A stretch of DNA of 58,213 nucleotides from an uncultured Phascolarctobacterium sp. GTDB lineage: Bacteria > Bacillota > Negativicutes > Acidaminococcales > Acidaminococcaceae. Of this stretch, positions 8,539 to 16,137 are shown in pieces (position 1 is the first letter of the stretch; each line of letters opens with the position of its first letter). The stretch covers positions 1 to 58,213 of the forward strand of contig NZ_CAADXO010000067.1 in NCBI RefSeq assembly GCF_900753045.1, read 5' to 3'. The translations under genes and the position numbers were made by a program. The notes beneath the pieces were generated by a model, which worked only from the letters and a program-made list of their open reading frames with translations, was not told the origin of the DNA and made no database searches.

Positions 8539-9726
8539 ATGATTGTACGTCAGGCATATTTGGAAAAATTAAAATTGATGCGAGATAAAAAGATTATCAA
8601 GGTTATTACAGGTGTGCGTCGTTCCGGTAAGTCGACACTGCTGGAAATGTATAGAGATTTTTTAGTGAGCAGTGGTGTGCATCCTTCATGCTGCCAATAT
8701 ATAAATTTTGAAGATTTGCGTTGGGAAAGCCTTAAGGATTATCATGCTTTATATAATCATATCCTGGAAAACTTATCCCCTAATAAAAAAAATTACATAT
8801 TTTTAGATGAAATCCAAATAGTTTCTGAGTTTCAAAAAGCTATCAACAGTTTGTTCTTACGTGATGACGTAGATATTTATATTACTGGTTCTAATGCATA
8901 TTTGCTTTCTGGTGAATTATCTACATTGTTGTCCGGAAGATATATTGAGCTGAGCATACTGCCGTTGTCGTTTAAGGAGTATTGGGAATTAGTCGGTGGA
9001 GATAAAAAGACAGCGTTCAATAAGTATTATCTTAATGGTGGTTTTCCTTATGCTGCAACTATTGATAACAAAGAAATTCGCTTGGAATACTTTAGAGGTA
9101 TATTCAACACTGTTTTACTCAAGGATATTGTTGAACGCAAGAGGATTTCAGACGTAAAGCTCTTAGAAGATGTAATACGATTTTTGTTTGATAATATAGG
9201 AAATATAGTTTCAACTAAAAAAATAGCTGATACCTTGAACAGTAATGGCAGAAGGACTACATCAGGTACTATTGATAACTATATTAGAGCGCTAAAAGAC
9301 GCTTTTATTTTGTATGAAGCAAATCGCTATGATATCAAAGGCAAAGAGTTTTTGAAATCACTGGAAAAATATTATATCGTTGATATAGGCTTGCGTAACC
9401 TTTTATTAGGTGAACGTACTCGTGATATCGGGCATATTCTTGAAAATATTGTTTACCTGGAGCTTTTGCGAAGAGGGTACCAGGTCAGCATAGGCAAATT
9501 AGATCTGCTCGAAGTAGATTTCATTGCTCAAAAAGAGGATAAACGCATTTATTATCAGGTATCTGCATCGGTTTTGGATGAAAAAACATATGAGCGTGAG
9601 TTTGCTCCGCTTAAAAAGATTAATGACAGCTACCCGAAGTATGTGCTTACTCTTGATGAATTACCGATGGGTGAGAATGGGATTGAGCAAAAGAATATTA
9701 TAGATTTTCTTTTGGAAGAAAACTGA
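8539..9726 (+). CDS. AAA-family ATPase with DUF4143-type C-terminus
   Basis: The 395-aa protein belongs to the bacterial AAA_14/DUF4143 group. Walker A is GVRRSGKST (residues 25-33) and Walker B is IFLDEIQ near residue 95. The C-terminal part has a winged-helix-like region and a nuclease-like fold typical of the DUF4143 family (DFIAQKEDKRIYYQVS). GAGGAGG six bases before 8539 fixes the start; an upstream in-frame ATG at 8512 lacks a binding site. These ATPases often act as stand-alone accessory genes of uncertain role and spread horizontally. It is framed by direct repeats, so it looks like an acquired cassette. Confidence 0.85.
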   Translation: MIVRQAYLEKLKLMRDKKIIKVITGVRRSGKSTLLEMYRDFLVSSGVHPSCCQYINFEDLRWESLKDYHALYNHILENLSPNKKNYIFLDEIQIVSEFQKAINSLFLRDDVDIYITGSNAYLLSGELSTLLSGRYIELSILPLSFKEYWELVGGDKKTAFNKYYLNGGFPYAATIDNKEIRLEYFRGIFNTVLLKDIVERKRISDVKLLEDVIRFLFDNIGNIVSTKKIADTLNSNGRRTTSGTIDNYIRALKDAFILYEANRYDIKGKEFLKSLEKYYIVDIGLRNLLLGERTRDIGHILENIVYLELLRRGYQVSIGKLDLLEVDFIAQKEDKRIYYQVSASVLDEKTYEREFAPLKKINDSYPKYVLTLDELPMGENGIEQKNIIDFLLEEN

Positions 9727-9754
9727 GTCAAGTAGTTCTATTTCTTCCTGCATT

Positions 9755-9866
9755 CCAAAGTTTTTCGCCTGCAGAAGAAAAAGTGCTTAAAAATCCAAAG
9801 TTTTTAGTTTACAAAAGAAAAACTTCTGATTTTGGGTGAGCTTTTCTTGTGGAAAAGGAAAATATT
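9755..9866 (+). repeat. 112-bp direct repeat, right copy
   Basis: Nearly identical to 8354-8465 over the first 90 bases and more diverged at the end (9848-9866). It has the same tandem hairpin units and could also end ATPase transcription. Confidence 0.8.
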
Positions 9867-9975
9867 CGTAATTTGATTTTTAGATTGCTTGCTGTTGCGC
9901 GGAGCTGCAAAACTGTAACCTGCTTTACATTATTTTTCGTGAAATAAGCAAAAGCAAGCAATATGTAAAATTTTG

Positions 9976-10004
9976 TTGACTCTATCAATGTAGAGTGATA
10001 CACT
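9976..10004 (+). promoter_or_regulatory. Promoter of the trpEG leader
   Basis: TTGACT (9976-9981), a 17-base spacer and TACACT (9999-10004), placing the transcript start near 10011. Confidence 0.65.
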
Positions 10005-10010
10005 AGGCAC

Positions 10011-10313
10011 AACTTCAAAAAGACCACAAACCGTTGAGACGGAGATCAAGTCAGCAGATGCGCTTACAGAGAGTTCGGGCAGGTGGGAGCCGGATAGAGA
10101 TGCAGGCTGATAAATGGACCGTTGAGGGTGCTGTCAAATCGCGTAGGCGAGAGTATTCAGCAACGCTGCACCGGCGTTAAGGGTGAGGAATGTGTCAGCA
10201 TTCTGCGAGAGAGCGCCGATGTACGGCGAAGCAAGGTGGTACCGCAGGTATAAGAATTTATAGCCTGTCCTTGATATTGCTCAAAGCGAGCAGTACGAGG
10301 ACAGGCTTTTTTG
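10011..10313 (+). promoter_or_regulatory. Trp T-box leader with attenuator
   Basis: Stem I carries AGAGAG at 10059-10064 and the GGTGGGAG segment near 10082. The likely specifier codon is TGG (Trp) at 10115-10117, followed by A. The T-box sequence AAGGTGGTACCGC is at 10233-10245. The terminator is AGCCTGTCCT (10262-10271) paired with AGGACAGGCT (10298-10307) plus T6. Known mechanism: uncharged tRNA-Trp pairs with specifier and T-box and prevents termination, so trpEG is expressed when tryptophan is scarce. The variable T-box base is U, which pairs with A73 or wobbles with G73. Confidence 0.88.
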
Positions 10314-10349
10314 TTGACACGGGTGAAAATAAGCAGATGAGGTGACAAA

Positions 10350-11813
10350 ATGTTGAATTTATCTTTGGAGCAGGTCATGCAGTATGCAAAGGACTACAAG
10401 GCTGTGCCTGTAGCGAAGGAATGCCTGGCGGATATGCTGACGCCGCTGGCATTTTTGGATAACGTAAGACGCAGCAGCCGCAACTATTTCCTTTTGGAAA
10501 GTATTGAGGGCGGTGAGCACTGGGCGCGCTATTCCTTTGTAGGCTATGATCCTGTGCTGCGTTTGAAAATAACCGACGGCAATGCGGAAATCATCAGCGG
10601 TGCTGCCGTGAAGTATCAGGAAAGCGATCCCCTGGGCTGCATCCGCCATATTCTGGAGGAATATAAGGCACCGCAGATTGATGGCCTGCCTAACTTTACC
10701 GGCGGTCTTGTAGGCACCTTTGGCTTTGACTTTATGCGCTACTGCGAGCCTGATATGCGTGCAAATAAAGAGCGCAAGGCGGAATTTGCTGACGTCGATT
10801 TGATGCTGTTTGATAAGCTGATAGCTTTTGACCATCTCAAGCAGAAGATTTTCCTGATTGTGAATGTCAAAACGGATAATGCTGCCATCAACTACGCTAA
10901 GGCAGAGCGTGAAATTGCGGCAATGGAGGAAATGCTGCTGCAGCCTGTGCAGCCGAAGAAGCCTGTAAAGGCTAAGCTGGGCGAGTTCACCAGTAACCAG
11001 AGCCGTGAGCAGTATAATAAAAATGTGCTCCGCTGCAAGGAATATATCAAAAACGGCGATGCCTTTCAGATTGTTTACGCGCAAAAATTCAGCGCAACCT
11101 ATGACCAAAGCCTTTTCAGCGCTTACCGCTATTTGAGAACGACGAACCCTTCGCAGTACATGGTGTTTTTACATAATGACGATATGGAAATCGCCGGCAG
11201 CTCGCCGGAAACGTTGGTGAAGGTTGTAGGCAAAAAGGTCATCAGCATGCCTATTGCCGGCACACGCCGTCGCGGACGTACGAGTGAGGAGGACTTGGCG
11301 CTGGAGCAGGAGCTTTTGGCAGATGCCAAGGAAATCGCGGAGCATAATATGCTGGTGGATTTGGGGCGCAACGATGTGGGCCGTGTCTGCGACTTTGGCA
11401 GCGTCAAGGTGAGCGATTACAAGGCGATTAAGCGTTTTTCACATGTTATGCATATCACGAGCAAGGTTACAGGCCAGCTGAGCGCCGATAAGGACGCACT
11501 GGATGCGCTGCGGGCAGTATTCCCGGCAGGCACGCTGAGCGGAGCGCCGAAAATTCGCGCCTGCGAGATTATCGACGAGCTGGAGCCGGAGCGTCGCGGT
11601 ATTTACGGCGGTGGAATGGGTTATCTCGATTTTGGCGGTAACATGGATATCTGTATTACCATCCGCACTATGGTTAAGAAGAATGACAGGGTTTATATTC
11701 AGGCCGGCGGCGGTATCGTTGCAGATTCCGTGTTGGACAATGAATTTCAGGAGACCGTGAATAAGGCAGGCGCCTGCATGACAGCACTGCGCATGACGGC
11801 AGAGGAGGAGTAA
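10350..11813 (+). CDS. trpE: Anthranilate synthase component I
   Basis: The 487-aa enzyme converts chorismate to anthranilate with ammonia from TrpG, the first step of tryptophan synthesis. Seen: the N-terminal LLES...RYSF region involved in Trp feedback binding, then the chorismate-binding domain with AGTRRRGRT, NMLVDLGRND, FPAGTLSGAPKIRA and the Gly-rich QAGGGIVADS near the C-terminus. The GGTGA before the ATG and the T-box with its Trp codon support trpE over the paralogue pabB. The length is typical. trpG follows three bases after the stop. Confidence 0.93.
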   Translation: MLNLSLEQVMQYAKDYKAVPVAKECLADMLTPLAFLDNVRRSSRNYFLLESIEGGEHWARYSFVGYDPVLRLKITDGNAEIISGAAVKYQESDPLGCIRHILEEYKAPQIDGLPNFTGGLVGTFGFDFMRYCEPDMRANKERKAEFADVDLMLFDKLIAFDHLKQKIFLIVNVKTDNAAINYAKAEREIAAMEEMLLQPVQPKKPVKAKLGEFTSNQSREQYNKNVLRCKEYIKNGDAFQIVYAQKFSATYDQSLFSAYRYLRTTNPSQYMVFLHNDDMEIAGSSPETLVKVVGKKVISMPIAGTRRRGRTSEEDLALEQELLADAKEIAEHNMLVDLGRNDVGRVCDFGSVKVSDYKAIKRFSHVMHITSKVTGQLSADKDALDALRAVFPAGTLSGAPKIRACEIIDELEPERRGIYGGGMGYLDFGGNMDICITIRTMVKKNDRVYIQAGGGIVADSVLDNEFQETVNKAGACMTALRMTAEEE

Positions 11814-11816
11814 GGA

Positions 11817-12383
11817 ATGATTTTGATTATAGATAACTACGACAGCTTTACTTTTAATCTGTATCAGCTGATTGGCGAAATCAATCCTGATATCAAGGTT
11901 GTGCGCAATGATAAGCTGACGATTGAGGATATCAGAGCTATGCAGCCTGACCATATTATTATTTCGCCCGGTCCGGGTAATCCCAAGCAGGCAGGTATTT
12001 GTCTGGAGGTGATTCGTCAGCTGGCCGGTGAGTTCCCAATTTTAGGTGTCTGCCTGGGGCATCAGGCGATTGGTGAAGCCTTTGGCGGTAACGTGGTGCA
12101 TGCGCCGGAGATTGTGCATGGTAAGGCAGATAAGGTGTATTTGGAGGCGGCAAGCCCCATTTTTAAGGATATGCCGGATGGCTTTGAGGCAGCGCGCTAT
12201 CATTCGCTGATTGTGGAGCCGGGAAGCTTGCCGGAATGCCTGGAGATTACGGCGAAAACGGCGAAGGATGAGATTATGGCGCTGCAGCATAAAACTCTGC
12301 CGGTGTATGGCGTGCAGTTCCATCCGGAGTCGATTATGACGCCGCAGGGACGAACGATTTTGAAAAACTTTTTGAGTTTGTAA
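11817..12383 (+). CDS. trpG: Anthranilate synthase glutamine amidotransferase subunit
   Basis: The 188-aa class I glutamine amidotransferase supplies ammonia to TrpE. Seen: the ISPGPGNP oxyanion loop, nucleophile Cys79 in GVCLGH, and His169/Glu171 in HPES. The gene starts three bases after trpE, so the two are translated together. Such subunits may also serve aminodeoxychorismate synthase (PabA); the T-box argues for a main role in tryptophan synthesis. No trpD, C, F, B or A follow: the operon ends at a terminator and phage debris begins. Confidence 0.92.
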   Translation: MILIIDNYDSFTFNLYQLIGEINPDIKVVRNDKLTIEDIRAMQPDHIIISPGPGNPKQAGICLEVIRQLAGEFPILGVCLGHQAIGEAFGGNVVHAPEIVHGKADKVYLEAASPIFKDMPDGFEAARYHSLIVEPGSLPECLEITAKTAKDEIMALQHKTLPVYGVQFHPESIMTPQGRTILKNFLSL

Positions 12384-12388
12384 AGCAA

Positions 12389-12434
12389 AACGCAGAATGT
12401 ACGGAGAAGATGAGTACATTCTGCGTTGTTTTAT
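12389..12434 (+). terminator. Terminator of trpEG
   Basis: AACGCAGAATGTAC (12389-12402) pairs perfectly with GTACATTCTGCGTT (12414-12427); a T-rich tail follows. Confidence 0.85.
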
Positions 12435-12773
12435 TATATGAAATGAAGAAATCAATTTGTTACATAACAAAAAGCGCTGCCCTGGCATATATTGCCATGA
12501 GTGTTACTGATTTGCAATCAAGAGCATGTTGAGCAAAAAAAGAAGCAGTAACCACTAAACGTCATGCTGATGAAATCAGCCCTCAGTATACGTCCAAAAC
12601 CGGTAGTGGTAATACTGCTACTTATATTATAACACTTTTATATAAAAGAGCGTATTATGGTTAAATTTTGAAAAACATCCTAAACTAAAGAAAACCCCTT
12701 GAAAAATACTTCGGAAAGATATAATATTAATTCAGAGAATTAGCTATTTATCTTGTGGTTAGTAGGTGGTTGA
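12435..12773 (+). other. Intergenic stretch at the left edge of the phage-derived island
   Basis: No gene is seen. A block at 12623-12676 resembles 14009-14064 (about three quarters identical by eye). A weak promoter for the next small gene is TTGAAA (12699-12704) with TATAAT (12720-12725), spacer 15. Confidence 0.4.
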
Positions 12774-12950
12774 ATGAAGGTAAAATGGATAGCTGAAAGT
12801 GATTTCCCTTTTGGTACACAGGGAAAAATTTATGATGTGCTCGATGTTGCTATTAAGGGGCCTAAAAAGAGAAAATGGTATCAAATTAATACAGATATGG
12901 ATGAAACTTATTATGTTCCAGCTAGCTATTTTGAAATAGTTGAGGAGTAA
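12774..12950 (+). CDS. Small SH3-like hypothetical protein, possible immunity protein
   Basis: A 58-aa reading frame with AGGTGG just upstream. The pattern (KWIAES..., GKIYDVLDV, KWYQINTD, ETYYVP, FEIVEE) resembles small beta-barrel proteins common beside polymorphic toxins and in phages, which end in a similar FEIVE motif. I know no formal function. It lies at the start of the island of small genes, without a recognisable toxin partner. Confidence 0.55.
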   Translation: MKVKWIAESDFPFGTQGKIYDVLDVAIKGPKKRKWYQINTDMDETYYVPASYFEIVEE

Positions 12951-13076
12951 CCTATGAGGGATTTTGACATGATGTACAAAATTCGTGCAATATTCGAAAA
13001 CCCATATATGGCTATGAATTTGACAAGCTGATATTCTTTAAGATTTCATTTGGAGCGTTATTATCGGAGGCTAAAA

Positions 13077-13304
13077 ATGCTACAAAAACTAATTGAATTC
13101 TTTGAGCGAGAAACAGGCATGACTATTCAAGAAGCATATAATTTATCGCCGGAAGGACAAGAAGCAATTTTTGACAAAATGGTAGATATTGAGCTTGAAG
13201 AACTCGGGGATGTAAATGATGAGAACGCTCCGGTTAGTGAGCGCTGTGCTTTGGCTTGTAAATGGCAAGATATCATGAATGGTTCAAAGATTGAGGGAAT
13301 ATAA
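13077..13304 (+). CDS. Small acidic hypothetical protein
   Basis: The 75-aa protein starts at 13077, seven bases after GGAGG; the frame opens a little earlier at 13050. It is acidic in the middle (DIELEELGDVNDENAP) and mostly helical, with no motif I recognise. Size, acidity and place in a run of small genes fit an immunity or antitoxin-type protein, but this is only inference. Confidence 0.55.
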   Translation: MLQKLIEFFERETGMTIQEAYNLSPEGQEAIFDKMVDIELEELGDVNDENAPVSERCALACKWQDIMNGSKIEGI

Positions 13305-13433
13305 TGAATATGGCGCACAGGTAATAGCGTTGCAGAAGATAGCAAGCATTAGCGATATTGTTGTAATTATCGTGGAAAAGTAGAAAAAGAAAAGAGAGTT
13401 GATGATTCTCCGCCGGTTATTTCGGAAGAGATC

Positions 13434-13565
13434 ATGAATTTAACTTTGGAGGAACTTCGCGAAAGTATTGCCAAACAGGAAATGGAGCTTTACGGGCGTA
13501 CGCTTTCCGATGACAAGACTGACTATTATGAAAGGTGTAGAAAGGCGGAGGGAAACAAAAAATGA
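13434..13565 (+). CDS. 43-residue hypothetical protein, possibly a truncated gene end
   Basis: The frame MNLTLEELRE...AEGNKK ends in a TGA that overlaps the next ATG (ATGA at 13562-13565), a sign of translational coupling. The same frame is open upstream to 13353 without a start codon, so this may be the 3' end of a longer, decayed gene. GGAAGAG lies before the internal ATG. Confidence 0.45.
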   Translation: MNLTLEELRESIAKQEMELYGRTLSDDKTDYYERCRKAEGNKK

Positions 13566-13765
13566 AACACTTATGTCCTGTTTGTGGTCAATATGAATTT
13601 ACAAGGCGTAGTGCAAATCCACTTGATTGCTGCTTCTTGGGCTGCAAGGTATGTGGCTGGATTGACGATGCAGTGTTGGAATTGGAGCCGGATTTCGATG
13701 GCGGAGAGTTAGGGATTTCCCTAAACCAGGCTCGTGCCGAATGGGCTGCTAAACACAAACAATAA
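13562..13765 (+). CDS. Cysteine-rich CPCC-like protein
   Basis: The 67-aa protein has an N-terminal zinc-binding-type motif (CPVCGQYEF, residues 5-13) and a second Cys cluster (CCFLGCKVCGW), like the Cys-rich CPCC domain family. GGAGGG precedes the ATG. Proteins of this type often occur in toxin-immunity gene arrays. It overlaps the preceding frame by four bases and ends before two terminators. Confidence 0.7.
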   Translation: MKHLCPVCGQYEFTRRSANPLDCCFLGCKVCGWIDDAVLELEPDFDGGELGISLNQARAEWAAKHKQ

Positions 13766-13773
13766 AACGATTA

Positions 13774-13802
13774 AACCGCTTGCTTAGCGCAGGCGGTTTT
13801 TT
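13774..13802 (+). terminator. Terminator after the CPCC gene
   Basis: AACCGCTTGC (13774-13783) pairs with GCAGGCGGTT (13789-13798), followed by T6. Confidence 0.88.
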
Positions 13803-13811
13803 GCATACAAT

Positions 13812-13842
13812 AAGAGGACAATTCAAACTGTCCTCTTTTTAA
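13812..13842. terminator. Bidirectional terminator between convergent genes
   Basis: AAGAGGACA pairs with TGTCCTCTT across a short loop, with T on the right and A on the left side. It can serve the CPCC gene on plus and the membrane peptide on minus. Confidence 0.7.
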
Positions 13843-13849
13843 AACCTAT

Positions 13850-13978
13850 TTATTTCACAAATATATTCATTAAGGTTCCACCAACAACTACAAAAGCTAA
13901 GGCGACAAAGATGTATAGAAAAATTAAAATGACTATAAATCTTACAATAATGTATATGTTGCGAATAAATTCTCTCAC
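13850..13978 (-). CDS. 42-residue membrane peptide
   Basis: GTG start with AAAGGAGAG eight bases upstream on the minus strand, and a TATAAT in good position further up. The peptide has a short positive N-terminus (VREFIRNIYIIVRF) and one hydrophobic helix (IVILIFLYIFVALAFVVVG). It may be a small membrane protein, or a toxic or phage peptide; no family is recognised. It lies immediately left of the first MuF remnant, facing away from it. Confidence 0.5.
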   Translation of the reverse strand: MREFIRNIYIIVRFIVILIFLYIFVALAFVVVGGTLMNIFVK

Positions 13979-14083
13979 AATAATCTCTCCTTTGCTTTTG
14001 TTATTGCCTATATTATAGCATATTTTATTTAAAAGAGCATATTGTAGCTGAAAAATTAAAAGACCTTTGGTTGAAAAGACGAT

Positions 14084-14973
14084 GGCCAGAACGTATATAA
14101 CGGCGGCAAGGATATTATCAGCAGGCAGGACCTGCCGAAATATCTGCAGAAGGTTAGGGAAGCTACAGGCAACGACCTGTAGGTATTGGCTGAACAAAGG
14201 CAGACCATTGACAACATCAATCGTCTGGCGAAAAATGGCGCACCTAACAAGGCACTGCAGGCAGCCTATAATGAATTGCTGGAAGCAGTGCAAAAAGGCA
14301 ATGAAAAGGCTATTGAAAAGGCCGTGGAAGTTGCTGTCAATGAAAAATCCCGCTATGTTGCCGAACGTATCACCAGAACCGAGATGGCGATGGCGTGGGC
14401 TGATGGCTTCATAGCTAAGATAAAAGATGATGCTGATATTGTGGCTGTGAAATTCAAATTAAGCAGCCGTCACCCTGTTTTTGATATCTGCGACATGTAC
14501 GCCAAAGCTGATATGTATGGCTTAGGTGTAGGTATATATCTCAAGGATAAGCTGCCGCCTACAGATGAATTTGTAGAATCTATTGCTAAGAATTATGATA
14601 TGACTTATACTAAAGGTAAGAAATGCGAAGACAATTTTACTCTGATGCTGGAGCTCCTATTTATCCGCTTAATGATGGCGCAGTTGGCAATGTTAAGGTT
14701 ATTACATTAAAAGCTGGGTCAGGATTGGTCGTTAGATATGGGAGGTCAAATGGCAGATATTTAAGTCCTAAAGGAACACCGATTGAGCAGAGGTCACTTT
14801 CTAAAGATGCTAAAAACCAAATACATCATGTTTATAAGGTAATTAGAGATATTGAGTATGTTGAAGAAGGCTTGATTGTACCATGGTTTAATGCCCCTGG
14901 TGGATGGATTCGATACAGATTGCCGAAAACAATTGACAAATTATCTGGTTATTTAAAAGAGGTCGATAAATAA
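14084..14973 (+). pseudogene. Broken MuF-type phage toxin, copy 1 (minor head protein C-terminus + TNT domain)
   Basis: From 14084 the frame encodes the C-terminal part of a phage Mu gpF-like minor head protein (GGKDIISRQDLPKYL..., SSRHPVFDICDMYAKADMYG). It lacks its 5' part, has an in-frame TAG at 14180-14182 where the second copy has CAG (Gln), and loses homology to copy 2 after 14560, just before the HPHC motif. There it passes into a toxin linker (TDEFVESIAKNYD) and, after a -1 shift in the T run near 14636, into a TNT domain. Restoring one T joins EDNF to YSDAGAPIYP. This is the MuF polymorphic toxin plan known from temperate phages, here inactivated. Confidence 0.8.
14623..14973 (+). 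CDS. TNT-domain (NAD+ glycohydrolase) toxin fragment
   Basis: This 116-aa frame holds a nearly complete TNT/DUF4237 domain: RYGRSNGRYLSPKGTP, then RSLSKDAKN, VEEGLIVPWF, APGGWIRYRLP and a GYLKEVDK end. TNT enzymes cleave NAD+ in target cells. AAAGG stands six bases before the ATG, so a short protein could be made even though the frame is shifted from the head-protein part. The GGWIRY segment has Arg where I expect the catalytic Gln of GGxxQY, so activity is doubtful. The stop overlaps the next gene (TAATG). Confidence 0.75.
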   Translation: MRRQFYSDAGAPIYPLNDGAVGNVKVITLKAGSGLVVRYGRSNGRYLSPKGTPIEQRSLSKDAKNQIHHVYKVIRDIEYVEEGLIVPWFNAPGGWIRYRLPKTIDKLSGYLKEVDK

Positions 14974-15233
14974 TGGATTTTGCAGAATTAAAGAAAATAT
15001 TGGTAAAAGAGAATATTAATCCAATTGAGTATGACATTCTTGAAAAAGGATATGTTACTGGCGTTGATGGCTATATTATCGAGAGCATAGAATCTGGGTA
15101 TGGCCTGTATTATATGGAACGAGGACAAAAAAATTTAATTGCGGAATTTTTAGGTGAAAAAGAAGTTTGTTTGGCTTTCTTAAAAGAATTAGCACAAACC
15201 GGAGACCCACAATTAGCTAAGTATATTCAATAA
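14973..15233 (+). CDS. Putative immunity protein of the TNT toxin
   Basis: The 86-aa protein starts inside the toxin stop codon (TAATG), so it is coupled to the toxin, as cognate immunity genes usually are. It is intact and acidic, starting MDFAELKKILVKENINP and related to the next gene (MTFAEVKEILKKAKFN). The family resembles immunity proteins with an N-terminal 'FAE(L/V)K(K/E)IL' helix, but I cannot assign a number. It would bind and block the NADase in the cytoplasm. Confidence 0.65.
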   Translation: MDFAELKKILVKENINPIEYDILEKGYVTGVDGYIIESIESGYGLYYMERGQKNLIAEFLGEKEVCLAFLKELAQTGDPQLAKYIQ

Positions 15234-15274
15234 TTATAATAATTTAAAGAATGGTATCTGGAGGTTATGAAACA

Positions 15275-15541
15275 ATGACATTTGCTGAAGTAAAAGAAAT
15301 ACTGAAAAAAGCAAAATTCAATATGTGCCATTGCGGCATACTAGAAGAATCTCCATGGAAAGTTAGTGATGGTGTTGTGGCAACCTTAAAAAATGGTGTT
15401 TATGAGGTTTATTTTGTAGATAGATATGAGCTCTTTGAAGTTAAGCGGTATACAAACGAGGATGACGCAAGCAGGGATTTTTTGACAAGAATATATGAGG
15501 ATTTTGATGGGATGTATGATTTTCCCAAGAATGTTCAATAA
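15275..15541 (+). CDS. Second putative immunity protein, paralogue of the preceding gene
   Basis: The 88-aa protein starts at 15275, ten bases after GGAGG. Its N-terminus (MTFAEVKEILKKAKFN) and the spacing of ILEE, GVVATL and YEVYFVD parallel the preceding gene (ILEK, GYIIES, YGLYYME), so the two are diverged duplicates. It may be immune to a different variant of the toxin. A terminator follows. Confidence 0.6.
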   Translation: MTFAEVKEILKKAKFNMCHCGILEESPWKVSDGVVATLKNGVYEVYFVDRYELFEVKRYTNEDDASRDFLTRIYEDFDGMYDFPKNVQ

Positions 15542-15559
15542 ATTAATATTTTTACGCTA

Positions 15560-15593
15560 TTAAAGCACTTACGTTTTGTGAGTGCTTTTTTAT
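15560..15593 (+). terminator. Terminator after the immunity pair
   Basis: AAAGCACTTAC pairs with GTGAGTGCTTT around GTTTT, followed by a T-rich tail. Confidence 0.8.
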
Positions 15594-15813
15594 TGCCCAG
15601 GAGAGGGCACAATATAGGGCGGAGGCCCATGATATGGAGGTATCAGAAATGGAAATGAAACAGGTTTACGAAGCACTGGAGAAAGTTGAGAACGGTGCTG
15701 ACCTCATCGCTGCTATCAAGGGCGAAATCAACACTCTCAACAACGAAGCTAAGAAGCACCGCACGGCAGGAGAGCAGAGCGCGACAAAGCTGAAAAGCAT
15801 CTTGGAGGCTGTT
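15593..15813 (+). repeat. Repeated phage segment, copy 1 (scaffold-gene start)
   Basis: The stretch from TTGCCCAGGAGAGGGCAC to AAAAGCATCTTGGAG recurs at 17638-17843 with about 90% identity by eye. It covers the upstream region and the first 53 codons of a phage scaffold-like gene. Confidence 0.85.
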
Positions 15814-15861
15814 AGCGTTCGCCGGCGAATAAAAATAACCCGCCCAAATGAGCGGGAATGA
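15649..15861 (+). pseudogene. Truncated phage GP20-like scaffold protein, copy 1
   Basis: Start at 15649, eight bases after GGAGG. The first 53 residues (MEMKQVYEALEKVENG..., NNEAKKHRTAGEQS) look like the N-terminus of the phage minor structural/scaffold protein that commonly follows the MuF gene. After residue 53 the sequence diverges into a short unrelated tail and stops, so most of the gene is missing. Confidence 0.65.
15826..15858 (-). terminator. Terminator of the minus-strand membrane gene
   Basis: CCCGC (15839-15843) pairs with GCGGG (15852-15856); on the minus strand TTATTTTTATT follows. Confidence 0.65.
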
Positions 15862-15864
15862 AAA

Positions 15865-16092
15865 TTATTTATTTTGCTTTATAGCTTCACGTGTTTTTCT
15901 TAATTCTTCTAAACGTGTTTCTTCACGGACTTCTTCGGCAAGTTGTTCGTAATATGCTCGTTTATTGGATTCGTTAAAGAAATCTTTAATCATGCGGTAT
16001 AACATGTACATGGTTAACGGCGGGAAAACAGCAAAAGTTAAAATCATCAGAACCCAGTTGAAATACCATTTTTTTATTCCGAAAAGATACAT
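15865..16092 (-). CDS. Small membrane protein with charged coiled tail
   Basis: The 75-aa protein has two hydrophobic stretches (YFNWVLMILTFAVFPPLTMYMLY) followed by a highly charged helix (EQLAEEVREETRLEELRKTREA). The start at 16092 follows GGTGATAGTT; a second in-frame ATG at 16104 touches its AGAGG and is less likely. The TATAAT box on the minus strand lies about 20 bases upstream. No family is recognised. It lies between the two phage-toxin copies and is read away from the small gene at 16138. Confidence 0.55.
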   Translation of the reverse strand: MYLFGIKKWYFNWVLMILTFAVFPPLTMYMLYRMIKDFFNESNKRAYYEQLAEEVREETRLEELRKTREAIKQNK

Positions 16093-16137
16093 AACTATCA
16101 CCATCCTCTATTTATATTATAACAGCAGGAGGCGTTT

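Noticed and set aside
12954..13031. 25-codon frame after the SH3-like gene
   Set aside because: No clear binding site of its own and no recognisable features; kept out as unsupported.
14067..14414. Frame beginning MVEKTMARTYITAARIL in MuF copy 1
   Set aside because: Wrong frame: the homology to copy 2 and to head proteins is in another frame.
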